Source: Candidatus Sulfopaludibacter sp. (GTDB lineage Bacteria > Acidobacteriota > Terriglobia > Bryobacterales > Bryobacteraceae). From it: a stretch of DNA of 64,000 nt. Positions 24,235 to 34,158 of this stretch are shown piece after piece (the stretch's first letter is position 1; each line of letters opens with the position of its first letter). The notes under the pieces are model-generated. The model saw nothing but the letters and a program-made list of their open reading frames with translations, was not told the origin of the DNA and made no database searches. The translations under genes and the position numbers were made by a program. The stretch is from contig JARLGM010000001.1 of the NCBI GenBank assembly GCA_031292755.1, positions 62,001 through 126,000 on the forward strand, in the 5' to 3' direction.

Positions 24235-25050
24235 ATGCCCCTGACCGCGATCCGGTACGTGCGAAAAATGCGAGGCGGTGCACAGGCGCACCTGCTGGAA
24301 GTGGATGACGGTCACTGGTACGTTGTCAAATTCCGCAACAATCCGCAGCACAGACGCATTCTGGTGAACGAACTGGCCGCATCGGCTCTGCTGGGATACT
24401 TGAAGATCGCGGTCCCGGAGACAGCCCTGATTCAGATTCCGGCTTCTTTTCTGGAAGCGAATCCGGAGGTGCATCTTACGCTGGGCACGCGGCAGGTGGC
24501 GGTGGAACCGGGCTGGCACTTCGGCTCCCGCTACCCTGGCGACCCCGGCAGGACAGCGGTCTACGACTTCCTGCCGGATTCCCTGCTTCCCAAAGTAGCG
24601 AACCTCGACGACTTTCGCGCCATCCTGGTCTTCGACAAATGGGCGGCTAATGCCGACGGGCGCCAGTGCGTCTTCTACCGCGCCATGCTTCGGCAGAGTG
24701 AGGGCGCGCAGCCCGGCTTCGTGGCCCGCATGATCGATCACGGATTCGCCTTCAACGGTCCCAACTGGGACTTCCCGGACTCTCCCCTGCAAGGGCTCTA
24801 CGCGCGCCGCCAGGTGTATGAGGACGTGCGGTCGCTGGACGATTTCCAACCCTGGCTCGACCAGGTGCGCCACTTTCCGGAGGAAGTGATGGACCTCGCG
24901 TGGAAGAGCATCCCTCCGGACTGGGTTGAGGGCGAAGAATTCGAGCTGGAACAGGTGCTGGAGCGGCTGTTCGAACGCCGCAAGCGCGTGCCGGACCTGA
25001 TCGCGGCGTGCCGCGAGGCGCGGGCCAATCCCTTTCCCAATTGGAAGTGA
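24235..25050 (+). CDS. HipA-like kinase family protein
   Basis: A 271-residue protein resembling the stand-alone HipA_2 group of HipA-like kinases. The N-terminus MPLTAIRYVRKMRGGAQAHLLEVDDGHWYVVKF provides the ATP-site beta sheet and lysine. ILVNELAASALLGYL follows, then FDKWAANADGRQCVFYR, which holds the catalytic Asp/Asn pair, and FVARMIDHGFAFNGPNW, which holds the metal-binding Asp. I use the ATG at 24235; the long upstream extension from 24019 is antisense to the 82-residue gene and not protein-like. No HipB-type repressor is adjacent. Targets are unknown. Confidence 0.8.
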   Translation: MPLTAIRYVRKMRGGAQAHLLEVDDGHWYVVKFRNNPQHRRILVNELAASALLGYLKIAVPETALIQIPASFLEANPEVHLTLGTRQVAVEPGWHFGSRYPGDPGRTAVYDFLPDSLLPKVANLDDFRAILVFDKWAANADGRQCVFYRAMLRQSEGAQPGFVARMIDHGFAFNGPNWDFPDSPLQGLYARRQVYEDVRSLDDFQPWLDQVRHFPEEVMDLAWKSIPPDWVEGEEFELEQVLERLFERRKRVPDLIAACREARANPFPNWK

Positions 25051-25065
25051 GCCGCGGCGCGCTGA

Positions 25066-25071
25066 TAGAAT
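25066..25071 (+). promoter_or_regulatory. Candidate -10 element of the aminotransferase gene
   Basis: TAGAAT lies 7 bases before the GTG start at 25079. TTGGAA sits 19 bases further upstream as a poor -35. No ribosome site is present. Confidence 0.35.
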
Positions 25072-25078
25072 AGTCGTC

Positions 25079-25951
25079 GTGCTTCACCGTTACATTCTTC
25101 ACAATAATCGGGTTTGCCCGGCTTCCGACACCGTCCTCTCGCCCGGACAGGTGGGCTTGCTATCCGGCTGGGGCGTATTCAGCACGCTGCGTGTAGCCGA
25201 AGGCGTCCTGTTCGAGTGGGACCGGCACTGGAGCCGCATCAAGCGCGATGCTGCCGCGCTTCACGTCCCCATTCCGGCGGACTCCGAGGCGGTGCGCCGC
25301 CAGTTGCTGGACCTGATCGAGGCCAACGGCGCGGTCAACTCCACGCTCCGGGTGGTCATCGTGCGCAACGGCGGCGGCATGTGGGCGGGGCCCTCAAACG
25401 GCCGCGAGAGCGACCTGATCGCGCTCACCGCGGATTCGAAAGAGTGGGGCACCGGGGTGAAACTGGCGTACCAGGCACAGGGCCGCCACGCCGCGTGCAA
25501 CTTCGCCGGCGCCAAGATTCTCTCCTGGGCGATGAATCTGACCTGGCTGGAAACGGCGCAACGCCGCGGTTTCGACGAAGTGATTCTGCTCAACGAGCGT
25601 GGTGAAGTCGCGGAATGCACGTCGGCCAACCTTTTCGTCGCGAACGGCAGTCAGGTATGGACGCCGCCACTGAGTTCCGGGTGTCTGCCGGGAATCACCC
25701 GGGAGTTGCTGCTGGGGTCGGTACGGGCCGAGGGAATCGAGATCGGCGAAAAGCCGCTGCTCCCGGCCGAATTGGAAGCCGCCGACGAGGTGTTCATCAC
25801 TTCCACGACGCGCGATCTGCTGCCTGTACTCGAGATTGAAGGCCGGAAGGCGGGCGGTGGGAAGGATGCCCGGTTGGCGCTGCAAAAGGCTTTCTCGGCG
25901 CATGTCAACGAGTACGTGGCGGCCCACAAAGAGGCGACAATGAGAAGGTGA
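25079..25951 (+). CDS. Class IV (fold type IV) PLP-dependent aminotransferase or aminodeoxychorismate lyase
   Basis: A 290-residue PLP enzyme of the IlvE/PabC/D-amino-acid aminotransferase family. The PLP lysine is in NFAGAKILSWAMNL. Typical flanks are present: GFDEVILLNERGEVAECTSANLFVANG, then SGCLPGITRELLL for PLP phosphate binding, and EVFITSTTRDLLPV near the end. The sequence does not by itself separate branched-chain transaminase, D-alanine transaminase and aminodeoxychorismate lyase; length and divergence favour the last two. It starts with GTG and overlaps the next gene by 4 bases (GTGA). Confidence 0.88.
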   Translation: MLHRYILHNNRVCPASDTVLSPGQVGLLSGWGVFSTLRVAEGVLFEWDRHWSRIKRDAAALHVPIPADSEAVRRQLLDLIEANGAVNSTLRVVIVRNGGGMWAGPSNGRESDLIALTADSKEWGTGVKLAYQAQGRHAACNFAGAKILSWAMNLTWLETAQRRGFDEVILLNERGEVAECTSANLFVANGSQVWTPPLSSGCLPGITRELLLGSVRAEGIEIGEKPLLPAELEAADEVFITSTTRDLLPVLEIEGRKAGGGKDARLALQKAFSAHVNEYVAAHKEATMRR

Positions 25952-27528
25952 AGCGCGCGGACCGATATCTCCTGCTCGCCTTCGCGTTCGCCAACGCTGT
26001 CGTTTACAGTTCCCTGCTTCCCCTGTGGGAGGGGTTCGATGAACCCTGGCATTACGGCTACGTCCAGTCGCTGGAGGTGACGCGCCGCCTGCCGGTGCTG
26101 GGCGCGACGAGGCTTTCGCAAGAGGTGTGGGACTCGATGCTGGCATGTCCCGCGAGCCACGTGGTGGCGCACGCCTGGCCGGAACTCCAGACGTTCGACC
26201 GCTACTTCGCGCTCAGCGCCGCCGCGCGGGTGCGGGAACGGAGCGTCTTGGAGGCGATACCGCGCGGTGAGGCATGGCTGCCGGGCGAGCATACCAACTA
26301 TGAAGCGCAGCAGCCGCCGCTGGCATATGCTCTCCTGGCAGCGGCGGATTCGCTGCTCGCCAATGCGCCGATTCCGGTCAGAGCGATCTGGCTGCGCATC
26401 GTGGCGTCATGCCTGGCCGCGCTGATCACATTCCTGGCCGCGACAAGCCTGTTTCAGACGCTCGGCCTCCCCGCGACCTATCAGGCACTGGGGCTGTTCT
26501 GCATTTTCGCCTGCCAGATGTACTGGGCCACAGTCGCTCATGTCGCCAACGACGCGCTGGGCCTGGCGTTCACGGTCTGGTTCGTGGCATCCTGTGCCGC
26601 GTTTTCCGGGCAGCCGGGCACAACCGGCGCATTGCGGTTGGCGCTGGTGACATCGTTGGGACTGTTGACGAAGGCGTACTTTTTGCCGCTACTGGCCCTT
26701 GGCGCCTTCGTGGTGTTGTACCGGCGCGTCCGGGCGCTGCCGCTGTTCGCGGGCATCGTGGTGGTGCTGGCCGGCCCCTGGTACCTGCGGAATCTGGTTC
26801 TTTATCACAATGTGAGCGGCCTGCTGATGACCTCCGGCGGAGTGAGTTCGATCTCATCATTGGCCAGCGTAGATTGGAGCCACGCCATCCCGTATATGCT
26901 GCGCGCCACGCTATGGACCGGAAACAATTCCTTCACGAGTTTCTCTTCGGCAACGCTGAATTGTCTGCTGGCCCTGCTGGCCGCGGGTGTCGTGCTGTAC
27001 GGCGTTCAGGCGATTCGCCGCCGTCCCGCCGCCGAGGAGTGGAGCGTTCTGGGATTCCTGGCGGTCTATGGCGTGGCCGTAATTCTTGTAGCCGGAAACG
27101 ACGTGGTGTTCCTCAAGGGCGCCTCCGCGGGAGCGGCACCCTGGTACACGATAGTGCTTCTGGCGCCGGCCCTGGCTATCGTTTTAACCGGTCTTAGCAG
27201 GTCCCGCCGTATGGGGCGCCTCATATCGGCGGCTATTGTGCTCGTGGCGAGTTACATCTGCGTCGCAACGTATGTCGTGAAGCTGCTTCCGCTGTACGGG
27301 GGTTACTCGAAAGGACGTAATACTCTCAAGGAAACACTCGAATGGTACCGGAGCAGCCACCACGAACTGAGGAGTATGCTCTCCACGATCAGCCTGGCGC
27401 CTCCCTTTGCGATCTATCTGGGAACCGCCGTTATAGTAAGTCTTGCCATCGCGATCGCGGTGCGGTTAGTATACCGGCTAACAAAGCTTAATGAAAAGAC
27501 TCTTGTAAGCTCCACCGGGACGTGGTAG
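25948..27528 (+). CDS. Polytopic membrane protein, glycosyltransferase family 39/DUF2142-like
   Basis: A 526-residue membrane protein with about ten to twelve hydrophobic helices. After the first helix comes LWEGFDEPWHYGYVQSLE; an acidic DE pair in the first outer loop is typical of GT-C glycosyltransferases using lipid-linked sugars. Later helices include LALVTSLGLLTKAYFLPLLALGAF. The C-terminus ends shortly after a last helix. It starts at GTG overlapping the aminotransferase stop, so it is cotranscribed. It probably transfers a sugar to an envelope acceptor; donor and acceptor are unknown. Confidence 0.7.
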   Translation: MKRADRYLLLAFAFANAVVYSSLLPLWEGFDEPWHYGYVQSLEVTRRLPVLGATRLSQEVWDSMLACPASHVVAHAWPELQTFDRYFALSAAARVRERSVLEAIPRGEAWLPGEHTNYEAQQPPLAYALLAAADSLLANAPIPVRAIWLRIVASCLAALITFLAATSLFQTLGLPATYQALGLFCIFACQMYWATVAHVANDALGLAFTVWFVASCAAFSGQPGTTGALRLALVTSLGLLTKAYFLPLLALGAFVVLYRRVRALPLFAGIVVVLAGPWYLRNLVLYHNVSGLLMTSGGVSSISSLASVDWSHAIPYMLRATLWTGNNSFTSFSSATLNCLLALLAAGVVLYGVQAIRRRPAAEEWSVLGFLAVYGVAVILVAGNDVVFLKGASAGAAPWYTIVLLAPALAIVLTGLSRSRRMGRLISAAIVLVASYICVATYVVKLLPLYGGYSKGRNTLKETLEWYRSSHHELRSMLSTISLAPPFAIYLGTAVIVSLAIAIAVRLVYRLTKLNEKTLVSSTGTW

Positions 27529-27568
27529 TTTCTTAAGAACACCAAATTCCCGAAAGGAGGCAGCTCTG

Positions 27569-27655
27569 TTGAATCATATCGACGACTTCAAACTGGAACT
27601 TCGATGCGACATGACGCGGGAGCGCCTGTCTTTCGCTCTCTTCCCGGTCGCATAA
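27569..27655 (+). CDS. Possible 28-residue peptide with very strong ribosome binding site
   Basis: A TTG start preceded 8 bases upstream by GAAAGGAGG, the best ribosome site in the window. The peptide begins MNHIDDFKLELRCDM and ends SFALFPVA. It has one cysteine, no signal peptide and alternating charge. It could be a regulatory leader peptide for the AAA gene 111 bases downstream, a microprotein, or a peptide precursor; no modifying enzyme is nearby. The remaining 238-base gap holds a weak hairpin CCTTGC / GCAAGG (27710-27732) and nothing else I recognise. Confidence 0.35.
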   Translation: MNHIDDFKLELRCDMTRERLSFALFPVA

Positions 27656-27766
27656 TCATCACTCACAACTGAATAGGCGGGACTCGCGTAAGTAGCGGTA
27701 TATCTTCGCCTTGCTGGCACGGCTCGCAAGGGGCGCGCTGATCTATTGGTGTCTTTGGAAGCCAAA

Positions 27767-29248
27767 ATGAAAAATCAAAACCAAGAAATCGTGCTTTCCC
27801 CCGCGCAGCAGCGGACCTTCGATTCGTTGCGCGGCGGAACTGAAATCGGAGACGTGCTGTTACTCAAGGCGCGAGCCGGATGCGGCAGGAGCACCATCCT
27901 GAACAAGCTGCACGAGACCGTGGGCGGGGCATTGCTGGGCGCGAGAGACTTCATGCACACGCTCTCCGCACGGCAACCGGACGCCGTGGAGGAAGCGTTT
28001 CTACAGATGACCGAGCAGGCGCTGGCACATCACCGGATCGTGATTGTGGACGACCTGCACCTGGTGACACAGGTGGTATCGTCCTGCGACTATCCGCGCA
28101 CCCTGCTGCTCGACGCAGCCCTGACTGCCCTGATGGGCGAAGCCGCGGCGCTGCGGAAGAAGCTGGTCTTCGGCAGCGATGACGAGGTTCCGTGGCCCGT
28201 GGCTCGCCGCGCCTTTACCTGGAAACTCGGGGAGTTCGAGCCGGAGGACTACGCCTGCATCTGCCGCAACCTGCTGGGTGAAGCCTGCGAGGCGCTGGAC
28301 TTCGCCCGGATTCACCGCTATGTTCCGACCCTGACGGCCGAACAATTACGCCATACCTGCATCTGGCTGATGCGCGGGAATACCGTGGACACCGGGGGGA
28401 TGATCGAGTATTTGCGTTCTCACTTCCTGGTGAGCAATGTGGAACTGGAGGAAGTGCAGCGCGTCACCTGGAGCGACCTGAAGGGCGTTGACGGCGTCAT
28501 TCGCGAGCTCGAAGCCAAGGTCGCGCTGCCCTTCGAGAACGACGCACTGCGCCAGGAACTGGACCTCAAACCCAAGCGCGGCGTGCTGCTGGCGGGGCCG
28601 CCCGGTACGGGGAAAACTACCATCGGGCGGGCCCTCGCTCACCGCCTGAAGAGCAAGTTCTTTCTGATCGACGGAACCGTGGTCTCCGGTACCCGGGACT
28701 TTCACCATAAGGTGGACCAGGTGTTTGAGGCCGCCCGGCGCAATGCGCCTTCAATCGTATTCATCGACGACGCCGACGTGATCTTCGAAGGCGAGGAGAA
28801 TCGCGGGCTCTACCGCTATCTCCTGACTGTACTCGATGGCCTGGAAAGCGCGAGTTCCGAACGCGTCTGCGTGATGATGACGGCCATGCATCCGGGCAGC
28901 CTGCCGCGGGCGTTGCTGCGCTCCGGCCGGGTGGAGTTGTGGCTGGAAACGGCGCTGCCGGACGCCGGCGCGCGCGCGGCCATCCTGCGCGAACGGTTGG
29001 CCGGACTACCCGCGCCCCTCGGGGAGCCGGACGTGGGACGAATCGCGTCCGCCAGCCACGGCCTGAGCGGAGCGGACCTGAAGAACGTGGTGGATGACGC
29101 CAAGCTGCAGTTCGCCCACGATCGCTTATTGGGCAACGCCGGCCTGCCCGTGGAAGATTACTTCCTGCAGGCGGTCGAAAGCGTGCGCGCCAACCGGAGA
29201 AAATATGCGCACGGGCGGACGGCGGTGAAGGTTGGGTTCACCGCCTGA
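27767..29248 (+). CDS. AAA ATPase with two P-loop domains, the N-terminal one degenerate
   Basis: About 493 residues. The first ATPase-like domain has an altered Walker A, ARAGCGRST (near residues 36-44), and a Walker B-like IVIVDDLHLV. The second is a classical AAA domain of the FtsH/CDC48 type: VTWSDLKGVDGVI, GPPGTGKTT at 277-285, FIDDADVIF near 335 and LSGADLKNVVDDA. Unlike FtsH it has no membrane helices or protease. The usual arginine-finger region reads LLRSGRVELWLE, close to the normal RPGR-type motif but without the Pro-Gly. ATG 27767 is preferred to TTG 27746. Role unknown; it may remodel a protein partner. Confidence 0.85.
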   Translation: MKNQNQEIVLSPAQQRTFDSLRGGTEIGDVLLLKARAGCGRSTILNKLHETVGGALLGARDFMHTLSARQPDAVEEAFLQMTEQALAHHRIVIVDDLHLVTQVVSSCDYPRTLLLDAALTALMGEAAALRKKLVFGSDDEVPWPVARRAFTWKLGEFEPEDYACICRNLLGEACEALDFARIHRYVPTLTAEQLRHTCIWLMRGNTVDTGGMIEYLRSHFLVSNVELEEVQRVTWSDLKGVDGVIRELEAKVALPFENDALRQELDLKPKRGVLLAGPPGTGKTTIGRALAHRLKSKFFLIDGTVVSGTRDFHHKVDQVFEAARRNAPSIVFIDDADVIFEGEENRGLYRYLLTVLDGLESASSERVCVMMTAMHPGSLPRALLRSGRVELWLETALPDAGARAAILRERLAGLPAPLGEPDVGRIASASHGLSGADLKNVVDDAKLQFAHDRLLGNAGLPVEDYFLQAVESVRANRRKYAHGRTAVKVGFTA

Positions 29249-29257
29249 AGACACCGG

Positions 29258-32143
29258 CTACTTCAAGGGTGCCAGCGTAGCGTTGCCGTAATACAGGCCG
29301 TTGAAGAGCAGCTTATAAGTGGCGTGCGGCTGATCGCGGAAGTTGACTTCGGGACCGAGGAGCATGACTTTGCCCTCGCCCACCGTGGCTTCCGCGACGG
29401 CCGTGCCGCCATCCAGATACTGCTGTCCCCACGCCCACCCGCTGTCCAGCGTGGAGGTGCCGGTGAACCAACCTACCGGCGAAGTATGCTCCATCTCGAC
29501 CGTCGGCTGCAGGCGGAACACCGGGCTGTTCTCGAAGAACACGTCTACCTGCTTCGGCATGCCGTAGGCCAGGGGATTGGTGTTATCGACGTTCATCTTC
29601 ATGAGGGAACCGGGAATATAGAACTTCTCGGCCGGTAAAGGACGCTCCTTGCCATCGGGGCCCATCTCGGTGAGGTAGTTCTTCACGGGCAGATGGAAGG
29701 CGTCCGCGATGGCCGTGGAGCTACCAATGGTCACGATGCTGCCGCCGAGTTCCACGAACTTCTTGAGCTGTGGCATGGTCTTATCGTCGGTGATGCTGCC
29801 GGTCCAAGCCTTGTACTCATCGGGGATGGCCGCTGGGGCGCCTCCGCGTCCGCCGCCTCCACCACCGCCGCGTCCGCCAAAGCCGCCCTGGCCGCGGATG
29901 GCGCCGCCGACGAAGACCAGCACGTCGAACTTGCTCTTCAGGTCGCCCGCGTCGAGCGTCTGGGGATAGACCAGGGAAAACGGCATTTCATATTGTTCGA
30001 AGAGCCACTTGGTCCAGCCGGCGGGCATCAGGCCGCCATACACATCGTAGAGGCCGATGCGAATAGGCTTAAGCTTCAGGGCATCGCCCTCGGGCCTGGC
30101 CGCCAGGGCGTGAACCGGGACACCCAGTTCTTTGGAGCTCTTTTCGAGGATGGCGCGCGCCGTCGCGGAGGCTGGCACCCAGATTGCGCCGGCGCCCATA
30201 TCCTGACCCTCCGCCGACATGTCTTTCTTCAGCCAGTAGACATCCGCGTTGGCTTTCAGCAGGCGATTGGTGAGCACGAAGGAATTGTTGATCTGGTGGC
30301 TGATCAGGTAGCCCGCGGGACTGGCCGGTCCGGTGATGGAACTGGCGGGCGGCGGAAGCAGGCCGTTGATCTTTGTGAAGGGGCCGTCGAAGCCATCCTG
30401 GATACGGTCGAACTGCACGCCCATCTGATAGGCCAGGGTCCAGCCAGTGATGTCGTAGGGGCGATTGGGCGGGCCGCCGGGGTAGGCGAAGTCATTGGGG
30501 TGATCCTGCGGCTCGAACATGTCCATGACGTGCGGGCGGAAGGCCTGCGCCGCCTTGACCACGTACGAGCCGGTGGGATAGCTCTTGCCGTTCACCGTAA
30601 AAGCGGACGTGGCTTTGAGGATGGTAATGCCGTTCTTGAGCAGCGCGTTGACGAACTCCGTGGCCGTGGCGAAATCGGGCTGATCGGAGGGGATGATGAA
30701 TCCGCGGGGGTCGCGCTTCTTGGGATCGTGAAGCACGCTGTTGTAAAGTTCCAGGGGAACGCCGCCGCGGCCGCGGCCGCCGAACGCCAAGAGGTCAGCG
30801 CCGGGCTGGGTATCGCCGCCGGGAGCGACCGCAGCAGCAGCACCGCGACCTCCACGGCCGCGTCCGCCACCACCTCCTCCGCCCTCGGCCGCCGCGGCGG
30901 CTTCCAGCGCTTCGATCCGCTTGGGAGTGACGGTCCAATAATCCTTGCTGCCCTTCTCAATAGAGTTCATTCCCATGCGATAGATGTTGTAGAGGAACGT
31001 CTCGCGGTAACGCGAAGCCAGGTCGAGAATGGCGCGGTTGTTGGTGATTTCGTATTCGATCGACTGCCGGTAGTGCCATGGACCGGGCGTGACGGGCATG
31101 GGCCAATCGCCCTGCGGCAACTGCTTGCTGGGGACCACGGGAATGGTGATGGGGGTGGGCTCGCCGATGATCTCGGTGAGAATGCCGATCATGTTGTGGA
31201 AGTAGGTGACGGTGCGCAATCCGCCATTCCACCAGGTGGAGTAGTTGGCACCGCTGCGCATGGCGCTGCCGCCTTTACCTTCGGCAACCAGGCGGCTGTG
31301 CATCGCCGTCCCGACCAGTTCGATACCCAGCGGAACGAGCGGATCGAAATTATAATTGAACGGATCGCGGAACGGGGGCATGAAGATCACCGCGCCCGCC
31401 GGACCGGTCTGATGGTGGTTGTACATGATTTGCGGAAACCACTCCAGGAACAGTTGATGGTTCATGTTGGTGGTTTCCTTCATGTTGGACATGTAGAAGT
31501 CGCGATTGTCGTCGTGCCCGATGTACTTGGCCCACAGACGCGGCAAGCCGCCCATGCGGCGCTCCTGTTCCGGCTTCAAAGGCGCGCTGGGATTTTCGGA
31601 TCCGCGCATGTACCAGTTGGCCACCAGGTCCTGCCCGTCGGGATTGGCCTGGACGAAGAGCGCGATGTCGTCATTGAGGAAGCGCAGGGTTTCCGGGTCT
31701 GTGCGGCTGACCATCTGGTAGACCATCTCCATGAGTTGCTGCGACCCGACGGTCTCGGTGGCATGCAGCCCGCCGTCAATCCAGACTACTGCCTTGCCCT
31801 GGCGCGCCAGGTCGTGTGCCTGCGCGTCGGTGAGACCTTCGGCGTGCGCCAGACGCTGCGAGATCTGCTTCAACTTTTCGAGATTCCTGATATTGTCGGG
31901 TGAGCTGACGATGGCCATCCACTGGTCGCGGCCCTCTTCGGTCTTGCCGATGCTCACCAGCTTCATGCGATCGCTTTCGCCGGCCAATTTTTTCCAGTAG
32001 GTTTCCAGTTGGGCGTAGTTCGCCATCTGGTAATCGTCGCCGAGATTGAAACCTAACGCTTCCTTGGGGGTGGTAATCCTGGGCGCCGTTTGCGCGAGGG
32101 CGCACACGGACACCGCCAGAAACAGACAAAGTCGAGACTTCAT
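29258..32143 (-). CDS. Secreted M14 family zinc carboxypeptidase
   Basis: A 961-residue exported peptidase with signal peptide MKSRLCLFLAVSVCALAQ. The M14 zinc motif is GGLHATE (His 127, Glu 130), followed by NPDGQDLV around 167-174 and DDNRDFY near 211. A histidine in MYNHHQTGP (about 243) supplies the third ligand. Two glycine/arginine-rich insertions interrupt the C-terminal half, one between about residues 415 and 445 and one around 755-770. The C-terminal half is a long extra domain seen in acidobacterial relatives. It likely removes C-terminal residues from peptides outside the cell. Confidence 0.9.
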   Translation of the reverse strand: MKSRLCLFLAVSVCALAQTAPRITTPKEALGFNLGDDYQMANYAQLETYWKKLAGESDRMKLVSIGKTEEGRDQWMAIVSSPDNIRNLEKLKQISQRLAHAEGLTDAQAHDLARQGKAVVWIDGGLHATETVGSQQLMEMVYQMVSRTDPETLRFLNDDIALFVQANPDGQDLVANWYMRGSENPSAPLKPEQERRMGGLPRLWAKYIGHDDNRDFYMSNMKETTNMNHQLFLEWFPQIMYNHHQTGPAGAVIFMPPFRDPFNYNFDPLVPLGIELVGTAMHSRLVAEGKGGSAMRSGANYSTWWNGGLRTVTYFHNMIGILTEIIGEPTPITIPVVPSKQLPQGDWPMPVTPGPWHYRQSIEYEITNNRAILDLASRYRETFLYNIYRMGMNSIEKGSKDYWTVTPKRIEALEAAAAAEGGGGGGGRGRGGRGAAAAVAPGGDTQPGADLLAFGGRGRGGVPLELYNSVLHDPKKRDPRGFIIPSDQPDFATATEFVNALLKNGITILKATSAFTVNGKSYPTGSYVVKAAQAFRPHVMDMFEPQDHPNDFAYPGGPPNRPYDITGWTLAYQMGVQFDRIQDGFDGPFTKINGLLPPPASSITGPASPAGYLISHQINNSFVLTNRLLKANADVYWLKKDMSAEGQDMGAGAIWVPASATARAILEKSSKELGVPVHALAARPEGDALKLKPIRIGLYDVYGGLMPAGWTKWLFEQYEMPFSLVYPQTLDAGDLKSKFDVLVFVGGAIRGQGGFGGRGGGGGGGRGGAPAAIPDEYKAWTGSITDDKTMPQLKKFVELGGSIVTIGSSTAIADAFHLPVKNYLTEMGPDGKERPLPAEKFYIPGSLMKMNVDNTNPLAYGMPKQVDVFFENSPVFRLQPTVEMEHTSPVGWFTGTSTLDSGWAWGQQYLDGGTAVAEATVGEGKVMLLGPEVNFRDQPHATYKLLFNGLYYGNATLAPLK

Positions 32144-32169
32144 ATAGGTGAAAGTTTACTACAGTAACT

Positions 32170-32616
32170 TCACCCGATTTTGGGGAGGCGCTTGCGGCGG
32201 TTGGTCCACTCTTCGCTGGTGAAGAGGCGCGGACCCATTTGAATCATGCGGGGGAGAAGGTTGAAGAGCGCGGTAGGCGTCCATGGACTGCCCTCGCGGG
32301 TCTGATAGCCGCGCAAGTTCAATTCCTCGGCGACGCGGGATAGCGCGCAGTCCTCGACGATCATATCGAGCGCCAGAATGATGATCTCCTTCTCCGGCGA
32401 GCTCTCCACCAGGCGGGTGCAATCGTCGGAGACGCGCAGCCCGTAGGGGATCTCTTCCACCCAGCCCTTGTGCGGTGCGGCGGGCGCGGATTCGGTTTGG
32501 GCTTCCCGCTCCCATTCCAGGCCGGTCAACTTCCAGCCTTCCTGGATACGCTGAGCCAGGTATTCCAGAGTGGGCAAAGCGGCGATGGACTCGTGCAGGC
32601 GTTCCTTCTTGGGCAT
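32170..32616 (-). CDS. Short protein related to the serine-recombinase Recombinase domain
   Basis: A 148-residue protein beginning MPKKERLHESIAALPTLEYL. Residues about 75-148 resemble the middle Recombinase domain of large serine recombinases: ILALDMIVEDCALSRVAEEL, then LRGYQTREGSPWTPTALFNLLPRM. The catalytic resolvase domain and zinc ribbon are absent, so it cannot recombine DNA alone. The ATG at 32616 has GGGAGGG just upstream. It may be a domesticated DNA-binding remnant or regulator. There are no flanking repeats or other mobile-element genes. Confidence 0.6.
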   Translation of the reverse strand: MPKKERLHESIAALPTLEYLAQRIQEGWKLTGLEWEREAQTESAPAAPHKGWVEEIPYGLRVSDDCTRLVESSPEKEIIILALDMIVEDCALSRVAEELNLRGYQTREGSPWTPTALFNLLPRMIQMGPRLFTSEEWTNRRKRLPKIG

Positions 32617-32734
32617 AGACCCTCCCTTCCGAGCCTGCGAGCACGCCGGATTCCACACGAGGCGCGCGGTTTTTCAGTACTGGCGCGCGCCCATCTGTCC
32701 GCTCGTGGGAATCCGGTGTCCGCGGAGGGACGCT

Positions 32735-34096
<1,362 letters not shown>

Positions 34097-34134
34097 GGAA
34101 ACTCCTTGGTGAGGATGATTCCCATTTTAATACG

Positions 34135-34158
34135 AGGACAGGCTGGGAAGCCTGTCCT
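34135..34158 (-). repeat. Perfect 10-bp inverted repeat (copy 1)
   Basis: On the minus strand it reads AGGACAGGCT, loop TCCC, AGCCTGTCCT. It overlaps the last base pairs of the upstream VWA gene and lies 38 bases before the Gfo/Idh/MocA start at 34096. The same palindrome, with only small loop and end differences, occurs at 55897-55918. Confidence 0.85.

Noticed and set aside
27574-27765. 63-codon minus-strand ORF opposite the 28-codon ORF
   Set aside because: Arg/Ser-rich, no ribosome site and no family; the plus-strand ORF has the stronger evidence.
29693-31903. 736-codon open frame antisense to the M14 peptidase
   Set aside because: Sequence is Arg/Gly/Asp-rich with no motif and mirrors the codons of a conserved zinc peptidase on the opposite strand.
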